A stretch of DNA of 16,559 nt, taken from the NCBI GenBank assembly GCA_045578305.1, contig JAZNKA010000012.1:1-16559 (forward strand). The letters are read 5' to 3'. The stretch comes from SIG440 sp045578305. Its GTDB lineage: Bacteria; Bacillota; Clostridia; Monoglobales; Monoglobaceae. The notes under the pieces are model-generated. The model saw nothing but the letters and a program-made list of their open reading frames with translations, did not search any database and was not told where the DNA came from. A program made the translations under genes and the position numbers. Position 1 is the first letter of the stretch. Every line of letters starts with the position of its first letter. This document shows positions 1 to 7,570 of this stretch, in pieces.

Positions 1-175
1 CTTTCAAAGGGCAGAACCACATTTACTATTGCTCACAGATTGACCACAATAAAAAATGCGACCAGAATTTTTGTTCTTACGAAAGACGATAGTGGAAGAG
101 GGAACTCACGCCGAACTTTTGGAAAAAGGCGGCGAATATGCAAAGCTTTATTCGCTTTATACCGAAATTGAATAA
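1..175 (+). pseudogene. C-terminal fragment of ABC exporter ATPase, frameshifted
   Basis: The start lies outside the window. Frame 1 from base 1 reads as the end of a type I ABC exporter nucleotide-binding domain: GRTTFTIAHRLTTIKNA, with the H-loop histidine in the IAHRLTT motif, then RIFVLTKD. After GAC at 85-87 the frame breaks. Homology resumes from 89 in another frame as IVEEGTHAELLEKGGEYAKL and ends at TAA 173-175. The family normally has a glycine between D and the IVEEGTH motif, so two bases appear to be missing near 88; one extra base would also restore the frame. The protein would be the ATPase half or C-terminal domain of a membrane exporter; the substrate is unknown. Family assignment is firm. 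Whether this is a real mutation or an assembly error at the contig edge cannot be told. Confidence 0.75.
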
Positions 176-182
176 GGATGAT

Positions 183-220
183 AAGGCAGGCTTTTTGAAA
201 AGCCTGCCTTTAAACTTTTA
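183..220 (+). terminator. Intrinsic terminator after the ABC exporter
   Basis: An inverted repeat pairs 183-195 (AAGGCAGGCTTTT) with 198-210 (AAAAGCCTGCCTT), only 7 bases after the exporter stop codon. It is followed by a T-rich tail. The A-tract on the 5' side would let it work in both directions. Confidence 0.85.
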
Positions 221-272
221 TTGCAATAAGTTTTTATTTGCAGGGGACCTCATCAGCAAGTTGTCTTATGAA

Positions 273-295
273 AAAAGCCTGACGGCTTTTCTTTT
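273..295 (+). terminator. Second rho-independent terminator
   Basis: A hairpin pairs AAAAGCC (273-279) with GGCTTTT (284-290) across a TGAC loop, followed by CTTTT. No protein gene lies between this and the first terminator, so it may be a backup for the exporter operon or may end a short transcript from the 60 nt in between. Confidence 0.55.
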
Positions 296-297
296 AT

Positions 298-880
298 ATC
301 GGTGCTGTCGCACCTAGCTCGAACCTAAAAACAATTCGCCGGATTGTTTTTTACGGTTCGACCCCTCAACCCCTTGCCGCACCGATTTATAACTCAGGAG
401 CTTGTAATTGCTTGTCTTTTGCGAAATAACGAACGCTCGAAAACGCGAACTTATCGCGTCTCTCGCTAAAATGCCTTGCCAGCAGATGAAATCGATTGCA
501 AGGCATTTTTCTGTTATTTCACAAAATCCTCACAAACAATCTCCAATCGTTATAAATAAGGTGATTAAAAACCCTCAGAGACGGTCAAAAGAGAAAACCG
601 CCTTATGAACGGCGATTGGTGGGTGTTTCGAAAATTGTCGAGGACATCGAAAATCGGTGGTGCAATCAATTTCCGCTGCGGGCACCACCGATTTAATGAG
701 GGACTTAAAGAGTTTAAGCTTTCGAGTGTTCGATACCGCAGACAATTTGAGTATTACAGCCACCTGAGGCGTGAGTCGGCGCGGCAAGGGGTTTAAGGGG
801 GTCTTGCTACAGAGACTCCCTTATAGAAAAAATTACAAATTGCTAAAATGGGGGTTATAGGGGGCAGCGCTCGCCTATAG
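298..880 (+). ncRNA. Candidate large structured RNA, family not recognised
   Basis: This gene-free stretch carries many helices. (a) 319-325/355-361 plus 327-335/343-351 form a 16-bp hairpin. (b) 362-366/796-800 plus 368-390/771-793 form a long-range helix of about 28 pairs. (c) 423-430/513-520 encloses 468-479/498-509, a perfect 12-bp stem. (d) 543-549/613-619. (e) 651-663/682-694, a perfect 13-bp stem with an 18-nt loop. (f) 704-709/713-718. (g) 797-804/813-820, which competes with part of (b). (h) 856-861/874-879. In (b) and (g), four non-Watson-Crick positions (386/775, 388/773, 390/771, 800/817) are G-U pairs only if the plus strand is the RNA; one (381/780) fits the minus strand. The short open frames here show no family likeness. 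Alternatives are a decayed mobile element or a MITE-like element with long inverted repeats. The ends are approximate, and I match it to no named RNA class. Confidence 0.4.
468..510 (+). terminator. Terminator-like hairpin inside the structured region
   Basis: A perfect 12-bp stem pairs 468-479 (AAAATGCCTTGC) with 498-509, has an 18-nt loop and ends in a run of five T. It has the form of an intrinsic terminator, but it is also nested inside the 423-430/513-520 helix, so it may simply be an arm of the proposed RNA. Confidence 0.35.
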
Positions 881-904
881 AATAAAAAATCTTATTACAC
901 AAGT

Positions 905-934
905 AAAAAGGATCCGTTAATACGGACCCTTTTT
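905..934 (-). terminator. Terminator of the 3D-domain gene (likely bidirectional)
   Basis: On the minus strand a 13-bp stem (one G-T pair) joins 922-934 to 905-917 with a four-base loop and a T5 tail, starting 5 bases after the stop codon of the minus-strand gene. Its A5/T5 arms are symmetric, so it could also stop transcripts arriving from the left. Confidence 0.9.
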
Positions 935-938
935 GCGC

Positions 939-2018
939 TTATTTCAAAATATAAACCTTCATACTTCTTCTTCCAAAGCGGATTGCTTCGGCTCTTGTGT
1001 CAAAGCAAAGGTCGATGCGGTTGCCTTTGATGGCACCGCCTGTGTCGGCAGCAATCGCTGTGCCGTATACATATTTGCCGTCAGCAGACTCGATGTAGAG
1101 TTTGCTGCCCAGCGGGATAACCCTTGGGTCAACTGCCACTATGCCATAGCCGGCTCTTCGTCCGGTTGCGGTAATTCCGTAAGCCGGATGCGACGGACTT
1201 TTGCCGCAACTTGATGCGTCATACGCGGTGGCGTTTGCGGTCATTACCTTGCTGTAAGCAAGGCTTCCGCTACGCGAAGTCTGTACTGTGCCTGCCGATG
1301 CAAGAACGTAGTTTGTTGTCTTTTTGGGACCAACCTCGCGGATTTGAGCAACCGGCTGACTTGTTACAGTTTCATCAAGCTTTTCACGCGAGACCTCGAC
1401 TCCGTCTTCGTAGAGTATTTTGTACGATACTCTCTTTTCACCGGGCACGCCCTTTTGCACAATCTTGCGGGCACCGCTTGCCAAAGTCTTGTTTTCGCGT
1501 TCTTTTGATTCAAAAGGAATTTCTTCCTCAACCTCTATGGTTTTTTCGTCTACGCGGACGATGGTGATTTCGTCAAAGTCCGAAACCTTTTCGTCATAAC
1601 CAGGTGTGATTTTGTCGGTCTTTTTGGGGTTGTAGCCAAGTTCTTTAAGCGCTTCGCCTGCTGTGTGGCGTGTTGCAATAAGTGTCTGGCTTTCGCCTTT
1701 TTCGGTAACGGTAACCACAAAAGCTCTGTATATTTCAATTTTCATACCGTCCTTAAGCTTGGCATTTTTGTCAAAGCTCAGCTTGTCGCGCGAGCCAACA
1801 AAAATCTTTTCCTCGTCAAGGACCTCTTCAACATATCGTTTAAATGTAATAACTTCTTTAACATTATCATCCCCGTCAACAATGACTACCTGCTTTGCAA
1901 GTACGCATACTGTGCATATGGCAACAATAAGAAGAAGTGCCGAAGCCGCAGATGTAAGGATGATTTTTTTGGCTGATGAGGATATGTTAAGCAGTCTATC
2001 CTTCAGACCATTTATCAT
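939..2018 (-). CDS. YabE-like DUF348/G5/3D-domain cell-wall protein
   Basis: A 359-residue protein with a basic N-terminus and one membrane segment or signal anchor (about residues 17-41). Two DUF348-type repeats follow (about 45-100 and 100-155), then a G5 domain (about 157-232; VPGEKRVSYKI) and a C-terminal 3D domain (about 259-358) carrying the conserved aspartates in VAVDPRVIPLG, AADTGG and NRIDLCF. The 3D fold is the double-psi barrel of MltA/Rpf-stationary-phase enzymes, so a role in peptidoglycan cleavage outside the membrane is likely. The ATG at 2018 was chosen over one 12 codons upstream because AGAGGTG sits 5 bases before it. The gene is monocistronic, with a TTGACT-18-TATACT promoter and a strong terminator. 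In Bacillus subtilis yabE also lies near yabB and yabC, whose relatives are divergent here. YuiC- or YocH-like naming is possible. Confidence 0.9.
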   Translation of the reverse strand: MINGLKDRLLNISSSAKKIILTSAASALLLIVAICTVCVLAKQVVIVDGDDNVKEVITFKRYVEEVLDEEKIFVGSRDKLSFDKNAKLKDGMKIEIYRAFVVTVTEKGESQTLIATRHTAGEALKELGYNPKKTDKITPGYDEKVSDFDEITIVRVDEKTIEVEEEIPFESKERENKTLASGARKIVQKGVPGEKRVSYKILYEDGVEVSREKLDETVTSQPVAQIREVGPKKTTNYVLASAGTVQTSRSGSLAYSKVMTANATAYDASSCGKSPSHPAYGITATGRRAGYGIVAVDPRVIPLGSKLYIESADGKYVYGTAIAADTGGAIKGNRIDLCFDTRAEAIRFGRRSMKVYILK

Positions 2019-2074
2019 CGAATCACCTCTGAAAATTTTTATTTTGCGGACCAATTTTGCCGCAAGACCTGTCT

Positions 2075-2104
2075 AGTATACCCGAAATTTTGCCCAAAAG
2101 TCAA
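2075..2104 (-). promoter_or_regulatory. Sigma-A-type promoter for the 3D-domain gene
   Basis: On the minus strand, -35 TTGACT (2104-2099) and -10 TATACT (2080-2075) are separated by 18 bases. Transcription would start near 2068, leaving a leader of about 50 nt that ends in a good ribosome binding site. Confidence 0.7.
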
Positions 2105-2262
2105 GTTTGATTATCCCGAATTAAACCGATTTAAATCTTCTAAATTTTGAAAAAGTGACTTTGACCGGAAGATAAAGTCCGTTTTTCTTTTATTTTCTCT
2201 TATTTACTCTCGTTTCCTTGGGATAAAGCCAAAAATTTACATATTTTTACACGTAATGACAC

Positions 2263-2291
2263 TTGAATTCGCCGGCAGAATTTGGTATAAT
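2263..2291 (+). promoter_or_regulatory. Sigma-A-type extended -10 promoter for trmN6-rsmI
   Basis: TTGAAT (2263-2268) and TATAAT (2286-2291) are 17 bases apart, with a TG one base ahead of the -10 box. Transcription would start near 2298, giving an AT-rich leader of about 75 nt. Between this and the minus-strand promoter (2105-2262) I see only AT-rich DNA with one weak hairpin (GACTTT/AAAGTC near 2157-2189). Confidence 0.75.
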
Positions 2292-2371
2292 GCAGATGTG
2301 TAAATTAGTTTAAAGTTTGTTAATAAAAATTTAATATTACTGTGTTAATATATTAAGGAAGGGTAAAATTT

Positions 2372-3133
2372 ATGCCTGAGATTAAACTGAATTCATGCGA
2401 AAGAATAGATGATTTGCAAACGCCAAGCGGGTACAGACTTATTCAAAACCCCAGCTGGTTTTGCTTTGGGGTTGATGCGGTTTTGCTGGCAGATTTTGCC
2501 GCACACACCATAAAACCAAACAGTCATATTCTTGATATGTGCACGGGCAACGGCATTATCCCGATACTTTTGTGCGAAAAAACAAAAGCCGAAAAAATCA
2601 CCGGCATAGAGATACAGCAAAAGGTTGCTGAAATGGCGCAGCGAAGCGTTTTGCTGAATGGTCTTGATGCAAGAGTTTCGGTGGTTTCGGGCGACCTTAA
2701 CGATGCTGACGGAATTTTTGGAAAAGCCGTGTTTGATGCGGTTTGCTGCAATCCGCCGTATAAGGAAAATCACGGCGGACTAAAAAATCTGAATGATGAA
2801 GTGACAATCGCAAGACACGAGATTTTGTGTAACCTTGAGGGGATAATAAAAAGCGCCGAAAGTGTGCTTAAACCGTCGGGGAAGCTTTATTTAATCCATC
2901 GCCCTGAGCGACTTGCGGATATATTTTGTATTATGCGCGAGCATAAAATCGAGCCAAAACGGCTGAGGATGGTGCATCCTGCGCCCGAGAAAACTGCGAC
3001 AATGGTACTTGTCGAGGGCGCAAAGCATGGCAGGCCCAAGCTGTTTTTGGAGCCACCGCTTTATGTCCATGATGCTGATGGAAATTATACAGAGGAGATT
3101 GAACGGATATACGGGAGGAAAAGCGATGAGTGA
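2372..3133 (+). CDS. trmN6: tRNA1(Val) (adenine-37-N6)-methyltransferase, TrmN6 family
   Basis: A 253-residue class I SAM-dependent methyltransferase. Motif I is LDMCTGNGIIPI (from residue 54), the acidic end of motif II is GIEI (about 78-81), and the catalytic N6-adenine motif is NPPY (127-130). Length and motifs fit the TrmN6/YabB family, which methylates A37 next to the anticodon in E. coli tRNA-Val; the exact substrate in Firmicutes is less certain. The ATG is preceded by AAGGAAGGG with 8 bases spacing. It is the first gene of a rightward group and overlaps rsmI by 8 bases, so the two are probably translationally coupled. In B. subtilis a small GIY-YIG gene (yazA) lies between the two; it is absent here. 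A general N6-adenine methyltransferase is the main alternative. Confidence 0.88.
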   Translation: MPEIKLNSCERIDDLQTPSGYRLIQNPSWFCFGVDAVLLADFAAHTIKPNSHILDMCTGNGIIPILLCEKTKAEKITGIEIQQKVAEMAQRSVLLNGLDARVSVVSGDLNDADGIFGKAVFDAVCCNPPYKENHGGLKNLNDEVTIARHEILCNLEGIIKSAESVLKPSGKLYLIHRPERLADIFCIMREHKIEPKRLRMVHPAPEKTATMVLVEGAKHGRPKLFLEPPLYVHDADGNYTEEIERIYGRKSDE

Positions 3134-3977
3134 ATACGGAAAACTGTATCTTTGCCCAACACCCATAGGGAACCTTGGTGATATGACAACAAGGGCGATT
3201 GAAACGCTTAAATCGGTTGATTTGATTGCGGCCGAGGATACTCGAAACACAATGAAGCTTCTTAATTATTTTGACATAAATGTTCCGCTGACATCGTATT
3301 ATGAGCACAACAAAGTCCAAAAAGGCGGAGTTTTGATTGAAAAACTGAAATCGGGTCAAAATATTGCACTTGTGTCGGATGCAGGGATGCCTGCGATTTC
3401 GGACCCGGGCGAGGATCTTGTCAGGATTTGCATAGACCAGGGAATTGAGATTGTGCCCCTGCCTGGCGCGACGGCTTTTGCGACGGCACTTGTGGCATCG
3501 GGTATGCCAACGGGAAGATTTTCGTTTGAGGGGTTTTTGACCACAAACAAGCGAAACCGCAAAATTCATCTTGAAGAGGTAAAAAACGACACCCGAACAC
3601 TGATTTTTTACGAGGCACCGCACAAGCTGCTTTATACTCTTGAGGATATGCTGGAGGTATTTGGTGACCGCGAAATTGTGCTTGCGCGTGAACTTACAAA
3701 AAAGTTCGAGGAATTTTTGCGCACCACCATTTCGGCGGCAATAGAGCACTACACCCTGACTCCGCCAAAAGGTGAATTTGTACTTATTATAAAAGGAAAA
3801 GATAAAGAAGAAATTGAAAAAGAAAACCGTCCCGCTGAAACCCCTGAGGAGCTTCTCAAAAAATATGCGGCAGAGGGGATGCGCGGCAAGGAACTTACAA
3901 ATTTTGTGGCAGAAAGCCTTGGCCTTCCCAAACGAGAGGTCTATGATATATATATTGAAATAAAGGATAATCTTTAG
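3126..3977 (+). CDS. rsmI: 16S rRNA 2'-O-ribose C1402 methyltransferase
   Basis: A 283-residue member of the tetrapyrrole-methylase-like family. Signature segments are LYLCPTPIGNLGDMT (8-21), AAEDTRNT (35-42), ALVSDAGMPAISDPG (81-95) and PLPGATA (111-117), followed by FYEAPHKL; together these are diagnostic of RsmI (YraL/YabC). It methylates the ribose of C1402 in the decoding centre of 16S rRNA. The ATG at 3126 was preferred over an earlier in-frame ATG inside trmN6 because GGGAGG lies 7 bases upstream and homology starts there. The start overlaps the trmN6 stop. The next gene starts 15 bases downstream, so cotranscription with the two-component system is plausible. Confidence 0.95.
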   Translation: MSEYGKLYLCPTPIGNLGDMTTRAIETLKSVDLIAAEDTRNTMKLLNYFDINVPLTSYYEHNKVQKGGVLIEKLKSGQNIALVSDAGMPAISDPGEDLVRICIDQGIEIVPLPGATAFATALVASGMPTGRFSFEGFLTTNKRNRKIHLEEVKNDTRTLIFYEAPHKLLYTLEDMLEVFGDREIVLARELTKKFEEFLRTTISAAIEHYTLTPPKGEFVLIIKGKDKEEIEKENRPAETPEELLKKYAAEGMRGKELTNFVAESLGLPKREVYDIYIEIKDNL

Positions 3978-3992
3978 AAGGGTGAGAGAATT

Positions 3993-4697
3993 ATGGAGAA
4001 AAAAACCAGAATTCTGATTGTTGACGACGAAAAAAATATCTGCGAGCTTATACGACTTTATGTCGAAAAAGAAGGCTTCGAGACAATTGTTGCCTATGAC
4101 GGAGCCGAGGCAGTCGAAAAATTCAGGACAAATGCGCCTGATATTTGTGTTCTTGACATTATGTTGCCCAAAAAAGACGGATGGCAGGTCTGCCGCGAAA
4201 TACGAGCGATTTCCAACGCACCGATTATTATGCTGACTGCCAAGGGCGAACTTTTTGACAAGGTCCTGGGTCTTGAGCTTGGGGCGGATGATTATATTGT
4301 AAAGCCTTTCGAGCCAAAAGAGCTTGTTGCTCGTATCAAGGCAGTGCTCAGAAGATGCGAGGTACCGAAAGAAAGTGCCGAAAGTTCCGAAGAACTGAAT
4401 TTTGACAGGCTTAGCATAAGCCGTGCAACCTATGAGGTTTATCTTGATGGAGTGCGCCTTGAGCTTCCGCCAAAAGAATTTGAACTTTTGTATTTTCTGG
4501 CACAAAATGCGGGCAAGGTGTTTACCCGCGACCAGCTTTTGAATGAGATTTGGGGATATGAATTTTTTGGGGATTCGCGTACGGTTGATGTTCACATAAA
4601 GCGTATCCGCGAAAAGCTTGAAAAAGAAGATTCGCCACACAACTGGCAGATAAAGACGGTCTGGGGCGTTGGTTATAAGTTTGAAGTCTTTGCCTGA
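3993..4697 (+). CDS. OmpR/PhoB-family response regulator
   Basis: A 234-residue protein with an N-terminal receiver domain (about 5-118) and a C-terminal winged-helix DNA-binding domain (about 130-232). Visible receiver residues are the acidic pair D11/D12, phospho-acceptor D55 in VLDIMLP, T82 and K104 in IVKPFEP. The effector domain shows LELPPKEFELL, and the recognition region SRTVDVHIKRIREKL with the closing WGVGYKF. A GGGTGAG site precedes the ATG. The kinase gene begins 28 bases downstream, so the two form a standard pair. Targets are unknown; the neighbouring htrA gene is the first candidate, as in CssRS of Bacillus. Other OmpR subfamilies (ResD-, PhoP- or WalR-like) cannot be excluded by eye. 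Confidence 0.93.
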   Translation: MEKKTRILIVDDEKNICELIRLYVEKEGFETIVAYDGAEAVEKFRTNAPDICVLDIMLPKKDGWQVCREIRAISNAPIIMLTAKGELFDKVLGLELGADDYIVKPFEPKELVARIKAVLRRCEVPKESAESSEELNFDRLSISRATYEVYLDGVRLELPPKEFELLYFLAQNAGKVFTRDQLLNEIWGYEFFGDSRTVDVHIKRIREKLEKEDSPHNWQIKTVWGVGYKFEVFA

Positions 4698-4725
4698 GAC
4701 TGATTTTGGAAAGGACCAAGTAAAT

Positions 4726-6162
4726 ATGAAAAAACGAAAGAAAAGTATATTTTCAAAAATTTTTTCAATAAATCTTGTCATAATATTGGTAAGCGTTCTT
4801 GTTCTTGCGGTTATGCAATCGGTAATGATTTCGCAGTTTGTCAGACGCGAGAGGATAATGATGCTTGACGAAAATGCAAAAAAAATTGCGACATTTATTC
4901 AAAACGGAACATCGTCCGAGCAACTTAAAAATTTTCTTTACGGATTTTCGCACAGCACACGAAACAACATCCTGATTGTTGATGCAGACGGTGATGTTTT
5001 GCTTGCCTCGACCCCTGACGATGCTTACAACAAGGATGTTTTAAGGATTGACTCCAAATATCTTGAGGATGTTTTAAAAAACAAACAAAAGATAGTCAAA
5101 GGGACACTTGGCAATACTTTCAGGGGCGATATGTTTACACTTCAAATGCCGATATCCATTCAAAAAAGTGACAAAGTCATAGGTGCAATTTTTATCAGTG
5201 CACCTGTGCCCGAAATGGCTAAAACCCAATTGCAGCTTTATCGCGTGTTGGGACTTCCGTTTTGCATTGTTCTGCTGCTTGCAGTGGGTCTTTCGTTTGC
5301 ACTTTCGCGGCGCATTTCCAAGCCAATCAAAAAAATAGGTCAGACTGCAAGAATGTTTGGGCAGGGTGACTTTTCGTCAAGAGTCGAGCTTGAAAGTGGA
5401 GCTGACGACATAATCGAAATCAGCGAACTGACACAAAACTTCAATGATATGGCGTACAGTATTGAAAAATCCGACGATATAAGGAACAATTTTTTGTCGG
5501 ATGTTGCACACGAGCTGAGGACACCGATGACCACGATTTCGGGGTTTGTTGACGGAATCCTGGACGGTACAATTCCACCCGAAAGGCAAAACGACTATCT
5601 TACCATTGTCCGTGACGAGGTGGGCAGACTTTCGGGACTCGTAAATTCGTTTTTAAGCCTTACCCGGTTTGAAACAGGCGACCGCGAACTTGAAATAACA
5701 AGCTTTGACATCTGCGAGACACTCAGGCGTACGCTTGTCGGGCTTGAGGCAAAAATCGAAGAAAAGAAAATCAGGGTCGAGGCTTGTCTTAAGGAAAGCT
5801 CGTGTATGGTATCAGCGGATATGAATTCCATCCGGCAGGTTCTTACCAATCTGATAGAAAACGCCATCAAATTTGCGGATGTGGGAGGTCTTTTGAAGAT
5901 TTCGGTTACTGCAGAGCGAGACGAGGCAAAGATATCCGTTTATAATACCGGATGCGGAATAGCAGATGAGGATAAAAAACTGATTTTTGAAAGATTTTAC
6001 AAGGCAGACAAATCCCGTTCGTTAAATCGCGAGGGGACAGGAATAGGGCTTTATATAGTAAAAGATATTCTTAAGCGGCACGGCAAAGATATTTCGATCA
6101 CAAGCCGCGAGGGCGAATTTGCCGAGTTCAGCTTTACACTTGACAGGACAAAGGCATTATAG
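4726..6162 (+). CDS. Membrane sensor histidine kinase
   Basis: A 478-residue kinase. Order: membrane segment 1 (about 15-36), an extracellular sensing region of about 130 residues, membrane segment 2 (about 172-194), HAMP linker (about 195-247), HisKA domain with phospho-acceptor H262 in SDVAHELRTPM, and a HATPase_c domain with N-box NLIENAIKF (375-383), G1 box NTGCGI (407-412) and G2 box GTGIGLYIVKDI (437-448). The N in place of D at the start of the G1 box is common in OmpR-linked kinases. The ATG at 4726 was chosen because GGAAAGGA lies about 10 bases upstream; an earlier in-frame ATG would overlap the regulator and add 19 residues before the basic membrane-anchor start. The partner is the upstream regulator. 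The stimulus is unknown; envelope stress is an inference from the adjacent htrA. Confidence 0.93.
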   Translation: MKKRKKSIFSKIFSINLVIILVSVLVLAVMQSVMISQFVRRERIMMLDENAKKIATFIQNGTSSEQLKNFLYGFSHSTRNNILIVDADGDVLLASTPDDAYNKDVLRIDSKYLEDVLKNKQKIVKGTLGNTFRGDMFTLQMPISIQKSDKVIGAIFISAPVPEMAKTQLQLYRVLGLPFCIVLLLAVGLSFALSRRISKPIKKIGQTARMFGQGDFSSRVELESGADDIIEISELTQNFNDMAYSIEKSDDIRNNFLSDVAHELRTPMTTISGFVDGILDGTIPPERQNDYLTIVRDEVGRLSGLVNSFLSLTRFETGDRELEITSFDICETLRRTLVGLEAKIEEKKIRVEACLKESSCMVSADMNSIRQVLTNLIENAIKFADVGGLLKISVTAERDEAKISVYNTGCGIADEDKKLIFERFYKADKSRSLNREGTGIGLYIVKDILKRHGKDISITSREGEFAEFSFTLDRTKAL

Positions 6163-6207
6163 TTAAATTTATTTTTATTATTTATTCATATTTTTTTCAC
6201 AAATAGG

Positions 6208-6216
6208 TGATATATT
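6208..6216 (+). promoter_or_regulatory. Probable extended -10 promoter for htrA
   Basis: TGA followed by TATATT at 6211-6216 forms an extended -10 element about 45 bases before the htrA start. No good -35 box is seen at the right distance, so an activator may be needed. The htrA ribosome site AAGGAG is at 6245-6250. Confidence 0.45.
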
Positions 6217-6260
6217 AATAATAGGAAGATAAAAATTAAATTTTAAGGAGTGAAAAAACG

Positions 6261-7565
6261 ATGAGCGAATTTGAAAAGAATTTTTTCGAAGATGAGGAAG
6301 TTAAAAAACCATACGAAGAAGAAACTCAAAACGCTTGCGAGCCTTCTTATATATGGAACAAAGATGAGTATGAAAGTGCATCCAAGCCGTGTATGGCAAT
6401 GGAAGTGTTTGAGGCAAAACCTAAAAGAAGCATAAAATTCAAGCGTTTTGTTGCTGTTGCTTGCGCCATATGCGTACTTAATCTTGCTGTGCTTGGCGGG
6501 ATTTTTGCGGTTGGTTATGGTTATGGCGCGGGCAGACTTGGAAGTGGCAACAAAGCAAATGTGATTGCCCAGCTCAATCAAACCCAAAGCACCCCCGATG
6601 CAAAACCGTTGGTAAATTTAGGCAGCGAACTTTCGACAGTTGATATATCGAAAAAAGTCGGGCCTGCTGTTGTGGGGATAACAAGTACCGTCAACAATAT
6701 CTACAGCATATTCAACACATCAGCCACATCCGAGGGTACAGGCTCGGGAATAATAATAAGTAGCGATGGCTATATTGTCACAAACAACCACGTTATTGAT
6801 GGAGCATCTGCGGTTAAGGTTACGCTTAACACAGGAAGCGAGTACGAGGCAAAGGTGATAGGAAGCGACTCAAAAACCGACCTTGCCGTGCTTAAGATAA
6901 AGCCCAACGAGACCCTGACCGTTGCAGAGCTTGGTGATTCGTCGCAGATTCAGGTGGGCGAGCGTGCCGTTGCAATAGGCAATCCGCTTGGCCTTGAGTT
7001 CTTTGGCAGCACAACACAAGGTATTATCAGTGCAATAAACCGCAAAATTACAGTTGGCGACCGTACAATGAGCGTTATCCAGACCGACGCCGCAATAAAC
7101 GAGGGCAACTCGGGTGGTGCATTGGTTAATGCATATGGTCAGGTTATAGGCATAAACGCGGTCAAGATTTCGTCATCGTCGGTCGAGGGTATGGGTTTTG
7201 CAATCCCGATTTCCGAGGCAAAGCCGGTGCTTGAAGATTTGATAAAATTCGGCTATGTAAAAGGCAGACCAGTACTTGGAATTTCGGCAAGAGATGTGAC
7301 CAAGGATATGGCAGTTCGCCAGGGATGGCCCATCGGCGTTCAGGTAATGGCGGCACAGGTAGGAAGCGGTGCCGAAATTGCAGGACTTCAGCAAGGTGAC
7401 ATAATCACAAAAGCTGACGGCAAAGAAGTCAAAAACTTTGACGACCTGAATGAAATAAAAGATTCACACAAACCAGGTGAAATAATGAACCTCGAGGTCT
7501 ATAAATACGAAACCGGACTTACCGCAAAGGTGGCGGTTAAGTTGAACGAAGAACGACCCGAATAG
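6261..7565 (+). CDS. htrA: Membrane-anchored HtrA/DegP-family serine protease with PDZ domain
   Basis: A 434-residue protein with an acidic cytoplasmic N-terminus (1-50), a basic stretch and one membrane segment (about 62-88), a trypsin-like protease domain (about 128-325) and a single PDZ domain (about 337-430). The catalytic triad is visible: H177 in TNNHVID, D207 in SKTDLAVL and S284 in NEGNSGGAL. This layout is that of Firmicutes HtrA/HtrB/YyxA, with the protease outside the membrane degrading or refolding damaged exported proteins. It follows the two-component genes by 98 bases and has its own likely promoter. The pairing suggests envelope-stress control of the CssRS-HtrA type, which is an inference. 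The gene ends before a hairpin element and the shared terminator. Confidence 0.94.
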   Translation: MSEFEKNFFEDEEVKKPYEEETQNACEPSYIWNKDEYESASKPCMAMEVFEAKPKRSIKFKRFVAVACAICVLNLAVLGGIFAVGYGYGAGRLGSGNKANVIAQLNQTQSTPDAKPLVNLGSELSTVDISKKVGPAVVGITSTVNNIYSIFNTSATSEGTGSGIIISSDGYIVTNNHVIDGASAVKVTLNTGSEYEAKVIGSDSKTDLAVLKIKPNETLTVAELGDSSQIQVGERAVAIGNPLGLEFFGSTTQGIISAINRKITVGDRTMSVIQTDAAINEGNSGGALVNAYGQVIGINAVKISSSSVEGMGFAIPISEAKPVLEDLIKFGYVKGRPVLGISARDVTKDMAVRQGWPIGVQVMAAQVGSGAEIAGLQQGDIITKADGKEVKNFDDLNEIKDSHKPGEIMNLEVYKYETGLTAKVAVKLNEERPE

Positions 7566-7570
7566 TTGAA

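Noticed and set aside
310..361. tRNA-like T-arm sequence (GGTTCGA near 355-361)
   Set aside because: No acceptor, D-arm or anticodon-arm partner can be placed around it; the bases are used in a local 16-bp hairpin instead.
408..796. Short open frames on both strands (66, 63 and 70 codons)
   Set aside because: They cross the long stems of the structured region, lack good ribosome sites and resemble no protein family.
2931..4781. A 616-codon open frame on the minus strand across trmN6's end, rsmI and the response regulator
   Set aside because: It is antisense to genes with clear family motifs, has a composition rich in F, K, C and N typical of codon-bias shadows, and shows no domain.
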